A stretch of DNA of 59,339 nucleotides, from the NCBI RefSeq assembly GCF_000272475.1, contig NZ_AKFJ01000107.1, forward strand, positions 1 through 59,339. Direction: 5' to 3'. The stretch comes from Novosphingobium sp. Rr 2-17. GTDB taxonomy: Bacteria > Pseudomonadota > Alphaproteobacteria > Sphingomonadales > Sphingomonadaceae. Both the position numbers and the translations under genes were made by a program. Below the pieces are notes generated by a model. The model had not been told where the DNA came from. It worked only from the letters and a program-made list of their open reading frames with translations, and made no database searches. Shown here one piece after another: positions 27,754 to 37,307 of the stretch (position 1 is the first letter of the stretch; each line of letters begins with the position of its first letter).

Positions 27754-28002
27754 ATGGCCCTGAGCCAAACGCAGGACGCGATCATGCGGATGCTGGCTGC
27801 TGCTCGCGGCCGGCCGATCGAAATGCCTGTGATAGCGGGCAAGACCGAGGACGAAATCATGGAGGCTATCGAAGGTCTCAAGAAGCGGCAGTATGTTCGC
27901 GTGGATGGCCCGCCCAACGGTAACAGCCTAATCGGGCAGGACGTGGACGAACTGAACCTCATGCCATTCCGCGTCGACTACCTCCGAACACTGCCGCGGT
28001 AG
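27754..28002 (+). CDS. Small hypothetical protein, 82 aa, winged-helix-like
   Basis: MALSQTQDAIMRMLAAARGR followed by helices and a short beta-turn (KKRQYVRVDGPPNGNSLIG) resembles the layout of a small winged-helix domain, but no signature is decisive. Second in the pair with 27532-27747. Its stop almost touches the convergent gene ending at 28004. Confidence 0.6.
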   Translation: MALSQTQDAIMRMLAAARGRPIEMPVIAGKTEDEIMEAIEGLKKRQYVRVDGPPNGNSLIGQDVDELNLMPFRVDYLRTLPR

Positions 28003-28003
28003 G

Positions 28004-29005
28004 CTAGGGCTTGCGGAGGCACTTCACGAAATCCGCGCAGTCTCCGAAATAGTAGCTTCCGGGTTCCGAGGTCAGTTTCTGCTTATATGATGCATTCGGC
28101 CAACTCGTTTTGGCTTCATAATCCTCGAATTGGAGCGAGTGAAACAAGTCCTCGTCCATGTAGATTTCGACCCTTCCATGCGTTCCGGCGCGGATAGCCG
28201 AACGCGCTGTCCCCTCGATAATCTGTATCTGGGCGAACGGCAGACCCAAGCTATTCAACGAAATATGGTTCTTTGAAGCGGAAATGTGGAGAAGCGGGTC
28301 GTCGTAATACTCGTTCGCTCCCTGCGCGAACACGCCGTAGATTTCGAGGCCGAGCGTGTCGCGGTAGAGCGTCTGTAGCTCTTGGAACAGGTAAAGCAGC
28401 GCCTCTGGGCGGTAGTTATAGGTGACGCCGGAATGGACCATACCCGCCGTCCAGTTCGTCTTGATCAAGAGACTGTCAGCGAAGGAAATGAACGATATAT
28501 CTGGGTGACGGCCCGCGAACTCATCCAGTCGGTCCCTGAGCGCAATTACCTTTTCATGTGAGATGGCGCCGGACTTTATCGCTGCCGTCATGTCCACGGC
28601 ATCGATCATCGCGAAGATGGAATTGGATTGGAGGTGCAGCTTCCGCAACCAATCGCTTTTCACAAAAACGCTCACGCGCTTTTCGTATTGGTAGGCGAGT
28701 GCCGCCGCCACGAAAGCCTCTCTGGGCAGGAAGGTCTTCACTTCGTGGAAGCGGTCGTGAGTGTTAGGATACCAACTTATATCTGCGCCAGCAGAAGTAA
28801 CTTTCGCGATATGAACTCGAGTGATGTAGCCCACCTCATAGGGGGACGCGTGCTCGTCGCCGCCCATCGACTTGAGCCACACCTCCTCCCATTCCTCGAT
28901 GTAATTCTCGTCCATAATCCATGTGTCACGCTGGAGCGGAAGCTCATCGAGCGTGAACTTCTCGAACGAGTAGCTGGAGAATGGAGCCATGGCCCTTTGT
29001 GCCAT
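28004..29005 (-). CDS. Hypothetical protein, 333 aa, possibly a divergent nucleotide-cyclase-like fold
   Basis: The start at 29005 follows GGAG; Met6 (28990) is an alternative. The centre (PDISFISFADSLLIKTNW, then IYGVFAQGANEYYDDPLLHI and LNSLGLPFAQIQIIEGTARS) has the strand-helix order and 'SF(S/A)DS' turn that remind me of nucleotide-cyclase-like domains in bacterial conflict proteins. The metal-binding Asp pair is not clear, so this is a weak suggestion. No signal peptide or membrane segment. It lies next to the defence-like genes. Confidence 0.65.
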   Translation of the reverse strand: MAQRAMAPFSSYSFEKFTLDELPLQRDTWIMDENYIEEWEEVWLKSMGGDEHASPYEVGYITRVHIAKVTSAGADISWYPNTHDRFHEVKTFLPREAFVAAALAYQYEKRVSVFVKSDWLRKLHLQSNSIFAMIDAVDMTAAIKSGAISHEKVIALRDRLDEFAGRHPDISFISFADSLLIKTNWTAGMVHSGVTYNYRPEALLYLFQELQTLYRDTLGLEIYGVFAQGANEYYDDPLLHISASKNHISLNSLGLPFAQIQIIEGTARSAIRAGTHGRVEIYMDEDLFHSLQFEDYEAKTSWPNASYKQKLTSEPGSYYFGDCADFVKCLRKP

Positions 29006-29913
29006 GCCGCTCCGTCAGGTGCCAAGCGGTTCTGCCCCTCCGACCCCTTGGACACGTTTGACGGCCGTATTCACTGCACCCGCTGGACCGACCAAGAGGA
29101 CATCGAGCGCTTCGGCGTCGAGATCATCGCCGACGAGGTCACCCGACGCTTATCTAGTAACGGCGTGGACAATCAACAATTCGGCGTGTTCCGATCGCCG
29201 ATCTTATCGGGATGATTGACAGCTATCGGCGAATCGGACGTCTAAAGGCGTGGACGAGAACCGCCGGCATTGGTCGGAGGCTGTCGTGCGCCGCCAGTGG
29301 GTGACTGGGGCAGCTTTCCCGGTTCGGTCAGCTGAAACCTACCGGTCCGCGCCCGGCCTAATCTTCTGTCGACCTGCGATGCCGGTCACGCAACCGCTGA
29401 ATGTCCGCTTCTGGCGAGAGCTGCCGTTCGAACTACCGCTTTGGAACGGCAGGATTGTCCCAGTTCTTCCCCTTCAGATGTCGACCCTTCTTTGCCGCTT
29501 ACGGGCCGTTTCCGGAATCCAGATAACGGACATGACCAGCTCCTTGCATGGTCGCACCGTCATGTCGGCTTCGTCGGACATGGCGGACTTTCTGAATTTT
29601 AGCCGAGAGGCGAAAAGCGAACCTTCTTTCCGTTCCTGTCCGCCAGTGAATTGACGATGGAGATTGGCTGGAAACCCTGCGCTGGGCCAACGAAGCTGCC
29701 CGCACTCATTCGGCTGCGCGTCTAGGCTCCGAACCAGTTGGCAACGGTCGCCCCCCGCCTGGACCCCAGCCGGCGCCGCTGAATTGCGGGCGGACATTGC
29801 AGGCGGGGACCAAGGCCGCGGGCGAAGCGAGCTAAAAGCTGAAAACCGAATCTAGGGACAAGTGTCAGGCGAAGTTCGCATGACCCTTTATTTCGAGAGA
29901 CTAAGCCAATAAG
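29006..29913. other. 908-bp spacer with decayed repeats and no clear gene
   Basis: Holds GCGAGAGCTGCCGTTCG near 29418 and TCGACCCTTCTTTGCCGCTT at 29479, members of the dispersed family. The plus-strand frame ending at 29215 (TRWTDQEDIERFGVEIIADE) has protein-like composition and may be the worn 3' end of a lost gene. The end of the spacer must contain the promoter of the ABC-3C operon. Confidence 0.5.
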
Positions 29914-31110
29914 TTGGTGGGCAGGTATGCGGTGGAGGCGGTTAAAATAGTGGGGACTGCACAACGCTCTTCAACGGCGGCACCGCAGTTATCCGGCTAC
30001 ATATTTCAGCTGGAACGTGCGCTGCTTCACCTAGCCACGGCTGACGACGATGCGATGGTGGCCGTGGAATATCCCGATGATGTGGCGATATTGCGTGCGG
30101 GCAAAGTGACACTCGTAGAGCAAGACAAGAATAGCGTTCAATCGGGACGTGACATCCTGCGAAACCGAAGCAAGAATCTGTGGCGAACGCTGCAGATCTG
30201 GCTTAAGATTCATGAAAGCTCCAACTCCGCTGACTGTGTTCGTTACTTGATGGTGACGAATACGACCTCGAGTGATACGATCGCGTCTGCCCTCAAGAAG
30301 CGAATGACGGGCGACCTAACCCCCGGTGAGGTAGTGGCGCTTCTTCGATCCGGCAGCGGACCGAAATCGAAATCAAAGATCCAAGAGATCATCGACGATG
30401 TGCTCAACCGCTCTGACGACGTCTTGGCCTCGCTCATTGCCAAAATCGAAATCGTTGAAAGTCACTCAATCGCGGAAAGCCGAGCGAGACTCACAAGTGC
30501 TTTTGCAATCGATCCAAGCGTGCATTCCGAAACCATTCTGGACAGTCTGCTTGGCTGGCTAACCCGATTGCTCCGCGAACTGTGGCAAGCAGGCCAGGTC
30601 GGAGTAATCGATCGGAAGGCATGCGTTTTGCAATGTCGCAGAACCGAACAGGCGCTCGTCCGGCAACGGCTGTTACCGAGGCCGTCCCGCGAGATAGTGC
30701 CCGGAGAAGCCGATCGTGAACGCGTGAAGGCGCGCCCCTTCGTCGCCCACCTCGGCCGCGTCGAGAGCGAAGATGACATCATCCTCGAGGCAATTGACCA
30801 ATTTTTGCAATTCAACATCGAAAAGCATCGACTGACCGCCCAAGGCGACATTCCCGATGGAGAATGGTCAGCGCGCGGCGATCGCCTGACCACCCGCTGG
30901 CGCGGCGTGGTTAGGAGGGTAAAGTTGGAACTTCCTGAAGCTAGCGATGTGCTACGAGGCAAACATATTCTCGCGCGGTCGACCATCGATCATTATGAGT
31001 CACTTAGCGGCCAAGCCTGCGACGAACTGTACATGACGGCGGGCCACTATCATCGTCTAGCCGATCAGGATTTGGTGTGGTGGGATCCCAGCTACCAAAA
31101 GGACGGATAG
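29914..31110 (+). CDS. ABC-3C effector with N-terminal Cap4-like nuclease domain
   Basis: Up to 398 aa. The first 100 residues look like a PD-(D/E)XK dsDNA endonuclease of the Cap4/DUF4297 type: FQLERALLHL (Glu34), VAVEYPDDVAIL (Glu52, Asp56) and TLVEQDKNSV (Glu69-x2-Lys72). The C-terminal ~150 residues (DDIILEAIDQFLQFNIEKHR; HYHRLADQDLVWWDPSYQ) form the domain through which effectors couple to ABC-3C ATPases. The listed start is the TTG at 29914; a GTG at 29950 with GGAGG upstream would also work. It is first of three genes spaced by 3-4 bp. Confidence 0.8.
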   Translation: MVGRYAVEAVKIVGTAQRSSTAAPQLSGYIFQLERALLHLATADDDAMVAVEYPDDVAILRAGKVTLVEQDKNSVQSGRDILRNRSKNLWRTLQIWLKIHESSNSADCVRYLMVTNTTSSDTIASALKKRMTGDLTPGEVVALLRSGSGPKSKSKIQEIIDDVLNRSDDVLASLIAKIEIVESHSIAESRARLTSAFAIDPSVHSETILDSLLGWLTRLLRELWQAGQVGVIDRKACVLQCRRTEQALVRQRLLPRPSREIVPGEADRERVKARPFVAHLGRVESEDDIILEAIDQFLQFNIEKHRLTAQGDIPDGEWSARGDRLTTRWRGVVRRVKLELPEASDVLRGKHILARSTIDHYESLSGQACDELYMTAGHYHRLADQDLVWWDPSYQKDG

Positions 31111-31114
31111 CTTA

Positions 31115-31606
31115 ATGCGGCAGGATCATGAGGAGCTGATACTGCGCAATCCTGCGCTCGGCGCCGCGGCGTTCTGGAATTTCGCAGCCCAGTTTGGTGA
31201 ATATGCCAAGGGTGCTCCACCAATCCTGCCCCATTTCTACATTGCAATGGCAATCCTTCATCACCGGGCATCGGTAGATAAGTTGCATCGCATGTTTTTC
31301 GATAGCGGCATCATGAAGGCGGTCGCCGACCAGCCGCACATCATAGCTGGCCTCCAGCAGCGCCTTGAGTCACGTGCTCCGGCGACATTGGCGGCGCTCC
31401 AACTCGGCATATCCAGTGGCTTGTTGCTGCGAGAGGGAGGACCGGGATTCCCGAGTTTCCGCGCCATCGGGGTCGCGCTCCCTCCCGCCATTCGCAATGC
31501 TGAGGGCGACGCCGCACGTATCTATGGCGCAGCCCGTCGTCTCGGGGCTTATTTTGCGAACGAACCAATATCGCTGCTTTCCAAGCACCTGATGATCGAG
31601 TTCTAA
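31115..31606 (+). CDS. ABC-3C middle component
   Basis: 163-aa helical protein. The pattern RNPALGAAAFWNFAAQFGEY, LPHFYIAMAILHH and GLLLREGGPGFPSF is that of the 'three-component ABC system middle component' that bridges ATPase and effector. It starts 4 bp after the effector gene and ends 3 bp before the ATPase gene, so all three are surely co-translated. Confidence 0.8.
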   Translation: MRQDHEELILRNPALGAAAFWNFAAQFGEYAKGAPPILPHFYIAMAILHHRASVDKLHRMFFDSGIMKAVADQPHIIAGLQQRLESRAPATLAALQLGISSGLLLREGGPGFPSFRAIGVALPPAIRNAEGDAARIYGAARRLGAYFANEPISLLSKHLMIEF

Positions 31607-31609
31607 GCC

Positions 31610-33634
31610 ATGAAATTGCAAATAAAAAGGCTGATCATCTGGCCGCAAAATCCTGAACTCGAACCCCGCCTGGTCCGCTTCGAGACTGACAAGGTCAGCG
31701 TTATCACGGGCTGGAGCGGCACCGGCAAATCCTCCATAATCAGCATCATCGACTATGTGTTCGGAGCCGAGACCTGTCACATTCCGGTTGATGAGATACG
31801 CGACTATGCCTCGTGGTATGGCCTCGAAATCGAAACGGACGCCGGTCCAATGCGCGTGGCGCGGCGAAAACCCGACGGGCGTTCGGTCTCTCGAGACATG
31901 TCGGTACAGCGCGGTGAGGACGCTCTAACTGATCTGCCGCGCCAACCATCGATCACGGGCAATGTCGATAGCTTCAAGCTTCTCATGGATACGCTGAGCG
32001 GGCTATCCGATCTCCGCCTCGATCCGCAACAGGAGAAGGGTTGGAACCAGCGCGCGTCGTTCCGAGACATGGCAAGTTTCAATTTTTTGCCACAGCACAT
32101 TGTGGCCAATCCCAATACGCTTTTCTTCAAGGCGGATTCGCACAATCACCGCGAAAAGCTGCGCAATGTGCTGCCCCTCGCGATCGGTGCCATCACAAAT
32201 GCCGATCTCGCGCGTTTTCACGAGCTCAGTCTGCTGCGGGATGAGCTGCGCAAGGTTGAAGGTGAACTCAAGGTGCGGCGCAATGGCCTCGATGCTTGGC
32301 AATCAAACGCGACCGGCAATTTTTATCGCGCGCAAGAACTCAGCCTCATCCCGCCTGGGGAGCCTCCCTCGGCAATCGCCGACCTAATCGGCATGCTGCG
32401 GACGGTTGTCGAGTCGGGTGGCCGCAGCGTCGAAGCGCCAGGACGCATCTCCACCGCAGTTCAGCGCCTCGAGGCGCTCAAAACTCAGGAACAACAACTC
32501 GACCGCGAGATCGCGGATGGCAAGCGTCGCCTGCGGCGCCTGAAGGCCTTGCGCAACTCCGTGGGTGATTTCAACGAGGTATTGGAGGAGCAGCGCGCCG
32601 CCGTACATGGGGTCGGATGGTTTCAGGCACACCTTAGCCACGATCAATGCGCCTTGTGCGGTTCCCAGACCGACGCTGCGCTTCGCGAGTTAGCGTTGCT
32701 CGAGGAGCCGATCAGCGAGCTGGAAGAGCTTGGCGCGGGCACGGCCTCAGCCGCTCCGATGGTCGACTCTGAAATCGCTAGCATCCAGAAAGTCCTGCTG
32801 GAGCAAGAGCGGAAGTTGCTGACAGTACGACGAACGCGCCTCGAATTGGAACGGGAAGCCGATAAGGAGCGCCATGCAAGCCAGAGTCTTGAGGCTGTCT
32901 TTCGCTTCATCGGTAGCACCGAACAGGCCCTCCGTATGCTAGCTGATGTGGAGGGCGACGGTGGCCTTGCCGCGCAGGTAGCCGACCTGACCAAACGCAT
33001 TACGAAGCTTGAGAGGCAGTTCAACGCAAGCCAGCGAGCCGCGCGGGAGGCAGAGGTTGCCAAACGCATAACCGCCTACATCCGACGTTTCGTCGAGTAT
33101 CTGGGTATTGATGGTGCCGATGGATTGCCGATCCTAGATACGAAGGAATTGAGCCTTAGATTCGACCGGGGGCAAGCGAACAAGCCCGATTATCTATGGG
33201 AGATTGGCAGCGGCGAGAACTGGATGGCTTATCACCTCGCCTGCCTACTTGCTCTTCACAGCGTTTTCCTTCGCCGCGGAAATGCTAATCCCGTCCCGAC
33301 ATTTCTCGTGATCGACCAGCCGAGTCAGGTTTATTTTCCTAGCGATACGTTCGAACAGGTAATCGAGGGCGAAGTGGCATCGGTGCCTCTCAGCAGTCGG
33401 CGTAGCCGGCGCCTCAACGATCTCGACAGCACAAAGCAGATATTTCGCGCGTTGGCGCGCGCGCAGGAAAAACTCGGCGGTGCGCTTCAGATTATCGTGC
33501 TCGACCATGCGGACCAGAACGCTTGGGGTGAACTAGAAAACGTCAGCGGCATCGAAACCTGGCGCAATGATAGCGACTGGCTGATTCCTCAGCATTGGAT
33601 CAGCCCCGGAGGGCCCCAGTTGCCGCAGGCCTGA
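31610..33634 (+). CDS. ABC-3C ATPase (DUF3732, SMC/Rad50-like)
   Basis: 674 aa. Walker A GWSGTGKSS at 34-42, long coiled coil either side of a zinc-hook-like CALC at 347-350 (HDQCALCGSQTD), then the C-terminal head with LLALHSVFLRR and FLVIDQPSQVYFPS (Walker B with Gln-Pro, as in DUF3732). The family is the motor of predicted ABC-3C conflict systems, thought to sense invading nucleic acid and release the nuclease. Its gene ends 79 bp from the convergent dprA-like gene. Confidence 0.88.
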   Translation: MKLQIKRLIIWPQNPELEPRLVRFETDKVSVITGWSGTGKSSIISIIDYVFGAETCHIPVDEIRDYASWYGLEIETDAGPMRVARRKPDGRSVSRDMSVQRGEDALTDLPRQPSITGNVDSFKLLMDTLSGLSDLRLDPQQEKGWNQRASFRDMASFNFLPQHIVANPNTLFFKADSHNHREKLRNVLPLAIGAITNADLARFHELSLLRDELRKVEGELKVRRNGLDAWQSNATGNFYRAQELSLIPPGEPPSAIADLIGMLRTVVESGGRSVEAPGRISTAVQRLEALKTQEQQLDREIADGKRRLRRLKALRNSVGDFNEVLEEQRAAVHGVGWFQAHLSHDQCALCGSQTDAALRELALLEEPISELEELGAGTASAAPMVDSEIASIQKVLLEQERKLLTVRRTRLELEREADKERHASQSLEAVFRFIGSTEQALRMLADVEGDGGLAAQVADLTKRITKLERQFNASQRAAREAEVAKRITAYIRRFVEYLGIDGADGLPILDTKELSLRFDRGQANKPDYLWEIGSGENWMAYHLACLLALHSVFLRRGNANPVPTFLVIDQPSQVYFPSDTFEQVIEGEVASVPLSSRRSRRLNDLDSTKQIFRALARAQEKLGGALQIIVLDHADQNAWGELENVSGIETWRNDSDWLIPQHWISPGGPQLPQA

Positions 33635-33712
33635 GCCATGACGATCTCGGGCGGAGCTTGGTTCCGCTCGCGTGATCGGAATAGCACGGAGCAGGTATGC
33701 CTATGGTGCGGG

Positions 33713-34888
33713 TTACGCAACTACCCATTGCCAAACCCCTGCAGGACGGGCCTTGATTTTGCCAAGTTGCGTCGCGCGGTTCAGCCATGCGGTGGCCTGA
33801 TCTCGTTCAAGAGAGAACCGTTGGATAATCGAAGCGGTATCCTGCGCAGTCTCCAGTGCCGGTTCGAGAAGACTCAGAAACAGCAGGAACAGTTCGTCAC
33901 CGCTGCCCTGACCGGTTGCACTCACTGAAACTTCGACCTGATCCTCGAATAGCGGAAGCGTCTGTGGTGAGGGAATATGCTTGTGAAACAAAGATCGCAA
34001 CGTCTCCCCACTTTCGAACCAGTCTTCGCCAATTGGAGCAAGGCCGTGTTGCACAAGCGCGGCGTTGCCTTCCCTCACATCCGACCCGACACGAGCGTAA
34101 GCCGGTGTCCAGCCGTGCTTTTGGTTTTCGATCGCGCCGCTCCACGTGCCGCCCTTAACGTCGCTGTCGGAAACGATGACCGCATCGCTCGCGGTATAGA
34201 TGTAGCGATTACGTTCCATCGCCTGATACGCCGAAAAGCGCGCTTCGGGCTCCACATGCGAAATGAGAAGCAATCTCTGATCGCCAATCGCTTGCCGATA
34301 CCGCCGGGAGAGCACGCTCTTTGCTAGCGAGTCAGCGAGGATTCCGATCACTCGCCCTCCTGAATCCAGCGCGGCGTCCATCGCCGCTCGATCAATACCG
34401 CGAGCATCTCCCGACGCGATGACCACATTCTCCGTGACGGCGCGATTGCCAAGTTGGGCGGCGAAATGAGTGCCCGCAACCGTTGCATCCCGCGATCCAA
34501 CCACGCCAAGTGTTGGAGCATCCAGCAGTCCAAGGTCGCCGGCGTAAAACAAGATCGGTGCCCCACCGCCCTTGAGGAGCGATCTGAAGCGCGCAGGATA
34601 ATCGGGATCAGCGCGGCTAACGAGCTTGACCCCGAATTGGCCCCAGCGCTCCACCGCTAGGGCCAACGATGTCCCTCGTCCGATCAATTCAACAATTCGA
34701 CTCCGCTCCACCGGCAGTTCCTCCGGCACGTCCTTAAAGAGGTCGGACGGTCGGAGCTTTCGCGCATGCAGCGTTTGCGCGACCTTGTTGTACTCGCCCC
34801 GCGTTAGTGGTTTCGCCTCACCCTTGCCAAACCGACCCACAAGTAGGGTCGTCGCTTGCGTGTCAGGCGAAAGAGCAGGTATCGTCAT
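33713..34888 (-). CDS. DprA/Smf-like Rossmann protein
   Basis: 391 aa. The DprA core is clear: VVGSRDATVAG (GSR at 131-133), VIASGDARGIDRAAM (159-169) and GGRVIGIL. In competence, DprA loads RecA on ssDNA; members near helicases in accessory regions are thought to sense DNA or nucleotide ligands. The C-terminal ~90 residues (FLLFLSLLEPALETAQDTAS, then a winged-helix-like VWQWVVA end) match the usual DprA C-terminal domain only loosely. It overlaps the RecQ gene by 4 bp, so the two are translationally coupled. Not the housekeeping competence locus judging by context. Confidence 0.85.
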   Translation of the reverse strand: MTIPALSPDTQATTLLVGRFGKGEAKPLTRGEYNKVAQTLHARKLRPSDLFKDVPEELPVERSRIVELIGRGTSLALAVERWGQFGVKLVSRADPDYPARFRSLLKGGGAPILFYAGDLGLLDAPTLGVVGSRDATVAGTHFAAQLGNRAVTENVVIASGDARGIDRAAMDAALDSGGRVIGILADSLAKSVLSRRYRQAIGDQRLLLISHVEPEARFSAYQAMERNRYIYTASDAVIVSDSDVKGGTWSGAIENQKHGWTPAYARVGSDVREGNAALVQHGLAPIGEDWFESGETLRSLFHKHIPSPQTLPLFEDQVEVSVSATGQGSGDELFLLFLSLLEPALETAQDTASIIQRFSLERDQATAWLNRATQLGKIKARPAGVWQWVVA

Positions 34889-36984
34889 CCCGCGTTGTTC
34901 GCAGATGCAAGCGCTAGAGCCAATGGGAAAACGGGACCGCTGCCAGCTTCCCTCAGCAAGGCTCCGGCAACAGTCATCGACCAGCCGGAATCAATGACAT
35001 CGTCGACCAGCAGCACTGGCCCCTCCTCAACCTCATCTTCAACTGCGTCGAAAGCGCCGTCGAGGTTGTGTGCCTGCTGCCAGGCATTCATCATCTTACG
35101 TTGGCGCTTTGTCTCCTGAACCTTGACGATGGCGGGACGAAACGAAAGTCCAAGAGCTTCGGCCAGTCTTTGCGTAAAATCGGGTACCAGACCAGGGGAC
35201 CTGAGCGAGGGAACACAAGTGACCCAAGTTGGCGCTGGATCTGGCTCCCATCGAGCAAGCATTTCGACACAGGCCTCGACGAGCTCATCAGAAAAGTGCC
35301 CGGCATCTTTCCCTTCTTCGATGAGCGGCCCCCATCCGGAATCTCGCCAGATGCCGAGCGCGCGCCCTTTCTCGTTTCGCAAAGCTGCCGGGATGTTGCC
35401 CTGCCACCCATAAGTCGGAAAGGCGCCTGATTTCCATTGCTTGCGGGGCTCAATCGGCACTTCACTGCGCTTGATGAAGCGCAGGGCCGCTCGCACGATA
35501 TGTGGATCGAGTTGAATGTCTATCCGCGGAGCCCCCACGCAGACTTCGCATTGTCCACAGGCCGCTGCAGCCGGATCATCGAGTTCGTTGCCCAAGAACT
35601 CCATGAGGCAAGTGTCGCTCGCGGTGTATTCCTGGACCTTCTCCCATTCGGCAACTCTTAGGGCCGCAACATTCTGAACGTGGTCACGATCATCGGCGAT
35701 CGGATTGGCTGTGCGATACCATCGCGAACCCTCCTTGAGCACTGTCGGTGGCTCTCGCACGGCAAGTAGTTTCAAGACTTTCTCAAGCTGTCCTTGCCGC
35801 ATGTTGACGGTCTCGAGCAGTTCTGTGACCGACAGGCCGTTGTCCGCTTCTTCGAGCTGGTCGATAACTGCGTCCATATCGCGCTCACGCGGATATGCCC
35901 CATTGATGAAATAGCGGTTGATTTCGTCGTCTTCCTCACCAGACATGAGTATGCCGAAGGCATCCGAGATTCCACGGCCAGCGCGGCCGACTTGCTGATA
36001 GTAATGAACGATCGATTGTGGCGCCTGGAAGTGGATCACGAATGAGAGATCTGGCTTGTCGAACCCCATGCCAAGCGCGTTGGTCGACACGAGCACCTTG
36101 ATCTCGTTGTTAAGCAACTGTTCTTCCAGTCCCTCGCGAACTGTAGCGTCGCCTTGCCCAAGGCTACCATAATAGGCTTCCGCGACGATCCCCCGCCCCT
36201 GCAACCAGGCCGTCAGCGACGTGGCGTCGCGAATGGTTGAGGTATAGATGATTCCGCTTCCGTCGATCTCTGGGAGCGCCTGAACAAGCCACGCCATACG
36301 TGAAGCCCGGTCCGGAAGATTCAATGTTTGGAGAGCGATAGATTGTCGCATCAGCGGGCCACGCTGAAGCACGGTGTCGTCCCCTAGCTGTTCGAGGACA
36401 TCGTCCACCACTCGGTCATTGGCCGTCGCGGTGGTCGCTAAGACCGCGATATTTTCGGGCAGTTGCCTCAACAGGCGGTTGATGCGCCGATAGCTTGGCC
36501 GGAAATCATGACCCCAGTCGGAGATGCAGTGCGCCTCGTCGATCACCACGAACTCGATCCTGTCCGCAATCGGCAACAAGCACTCGTCAAGGAACGTCTG
36601 GTTCTCAAGTCGCTCTGGCGATATGAGCAAGAGATCGACTTCATCCGCCCGCACGAGTTGCATGATTGCCTGCCAATCGTCCGGATTCGTGCTGTTGATC
36701 GTGGCAGCGCTTAGACCGAGGCGTTCAGCGGCGGCGATTTGGTTGCGCATGAGCGCAAGGAGCGGGGAGATGATAAGTGTCGTGCCGGCGCCAGCATCTC
36801 TGAGGAGGCGGGTCGACAAAAAATAGACCATGCTCTTTCCCCACCCGGTCCGCTGCACGAGTAGGACGCGCTGTCTTTCGTTGGCGATCGCGTCGATCGC
36901 TTCCCATTGCCCATCCATGAACTCAGCATGCGCGTTTCCAGTCGCGAGACGCAGCAGCGCCTTCGCCTCGCCAAAGCCGACCAT
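34885..36984 (-). CDS. RecQ-family helicase fused to a phosphoribosyltransferase domain
   Basis: 699 aa from ATG 36984, set by GGAGG seven bases upstream (the open frame to 37167 is not needed). Helicase motifs: I QRTGWGKS 44-51, II DEAH 149-152, VI QQVGRAGRG 331-338. A four-Cys zinc site (Cys459, 476, 479, 482) follows as in RecQ. From about 560 the protein leaves RecQ and ends in a type-I PRTase domain with the PRPP loop VLLVDDVIDSGWSMT at 657-671, similar to ComF-type enzymes. RecQ HRDC is absent. The helicase-PRTase fusion with DprA is the core of a probable DNA-conflict system; the PRTase substrate is unknown. Confidence 0.9.
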   Translation of the reverse strand: MVGFGEAKALLRLATGNAHAEFMDGQWEAIDAIANERQRVLLVQRTGWGKSMVYFLSTRLLRDAGAGTTLIISPLLALMRNQIAAAERLGLSAATINSTNPDDWQAIMQLVRADEVDLLLISPERLENQTFLDECLLPIADRIEFVVIDEAHCISDWGHDFRPSYRRINRLLRQLPENIAVLATTATANDRVVDDVLEQLGDDTVLQRGPLMRQSIALQTLNLPDRASRMAWLVQALPEIDGSGIIYTSTIRDATSLTAWLQGRGIVAEAYYGSLGQGDATVREGLEEQLLNNEIKVLVSTNALGMGFDKPDLSFVIHFQAPQSIVHYYQQVGRAGRGISDAFGILMSGEEDDEINRYFINGAYPRERDMDAVIDQLEEADNGLSVTELLETVNMRQGQLEKVLKLLAVREPPTVLKEGSRWYRTANPIADDRDHVQNVAALRVAEWEKVQEYTASDTCLMEFLGNELDDPAAAACGQCEVCVGAPRIDIQLDPHIVRAALRFIKRSEVPIEPRKQWKSGAFPTYGWQGNIPAALRNEKGRALGIWRDSGWGPLIEEGKDAGHFSDELVEACVEMLARWEPDPAPTWVTCVPSLRSPGLVPDFTQRLAEALGLSFRPAIVKVQETKRQRKMMNAWQQAHNLDGAFDAVEDEVEEGPVLLVDDVIDSGWSMTVAGALLREAGSGPVFPLALALASANNAG

Positions 36985-37307
36985 CGAATAACCTCCCCGT
37001 ATTGCGCCGCACATAGGCCTGCGCGCGATTCCTTTGCCGTCAATGCGTGAAGACGTTTTCGGCTCGCCTTTCCATACAAATCTGAAGAGAATTGCGAAAC
37101 AGCCACCGAGCGCAAAGCGCGCGTAAAACAACTTTCCGCACTCTGCCCCACAGCCGCCTGCCTGCAATGCGCCCCAATTACTGCCATTAAACTGGTGTTT
37201 TCGGGTGCCTGAAAGCGATCACTCAATCCCTGGGCGCTTGATCTTAACTACTTATGGAACCTCGTCGTTCAAGCATCTGCACTGCCCGCTAAAGTTGTTT
37301 GCAGCCT
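36985..37307. other. 323-bp gap between the SMC-like gene and recQ
   Basis: No gene. It separates two co-directional genes and probably holds a promoter for recQ-dprA; I see no strong sigma-70 pair. Its length leaves room for separate regulation of the ATPase and the helicase pair. Confidence 0.4.

Noticed and set aside
29031..29215. Plus-strand frame with protein-like composition (RFGVEIIADEVTRR)
   Set aside because: No start, RBS or known family; at most a worn gene end.
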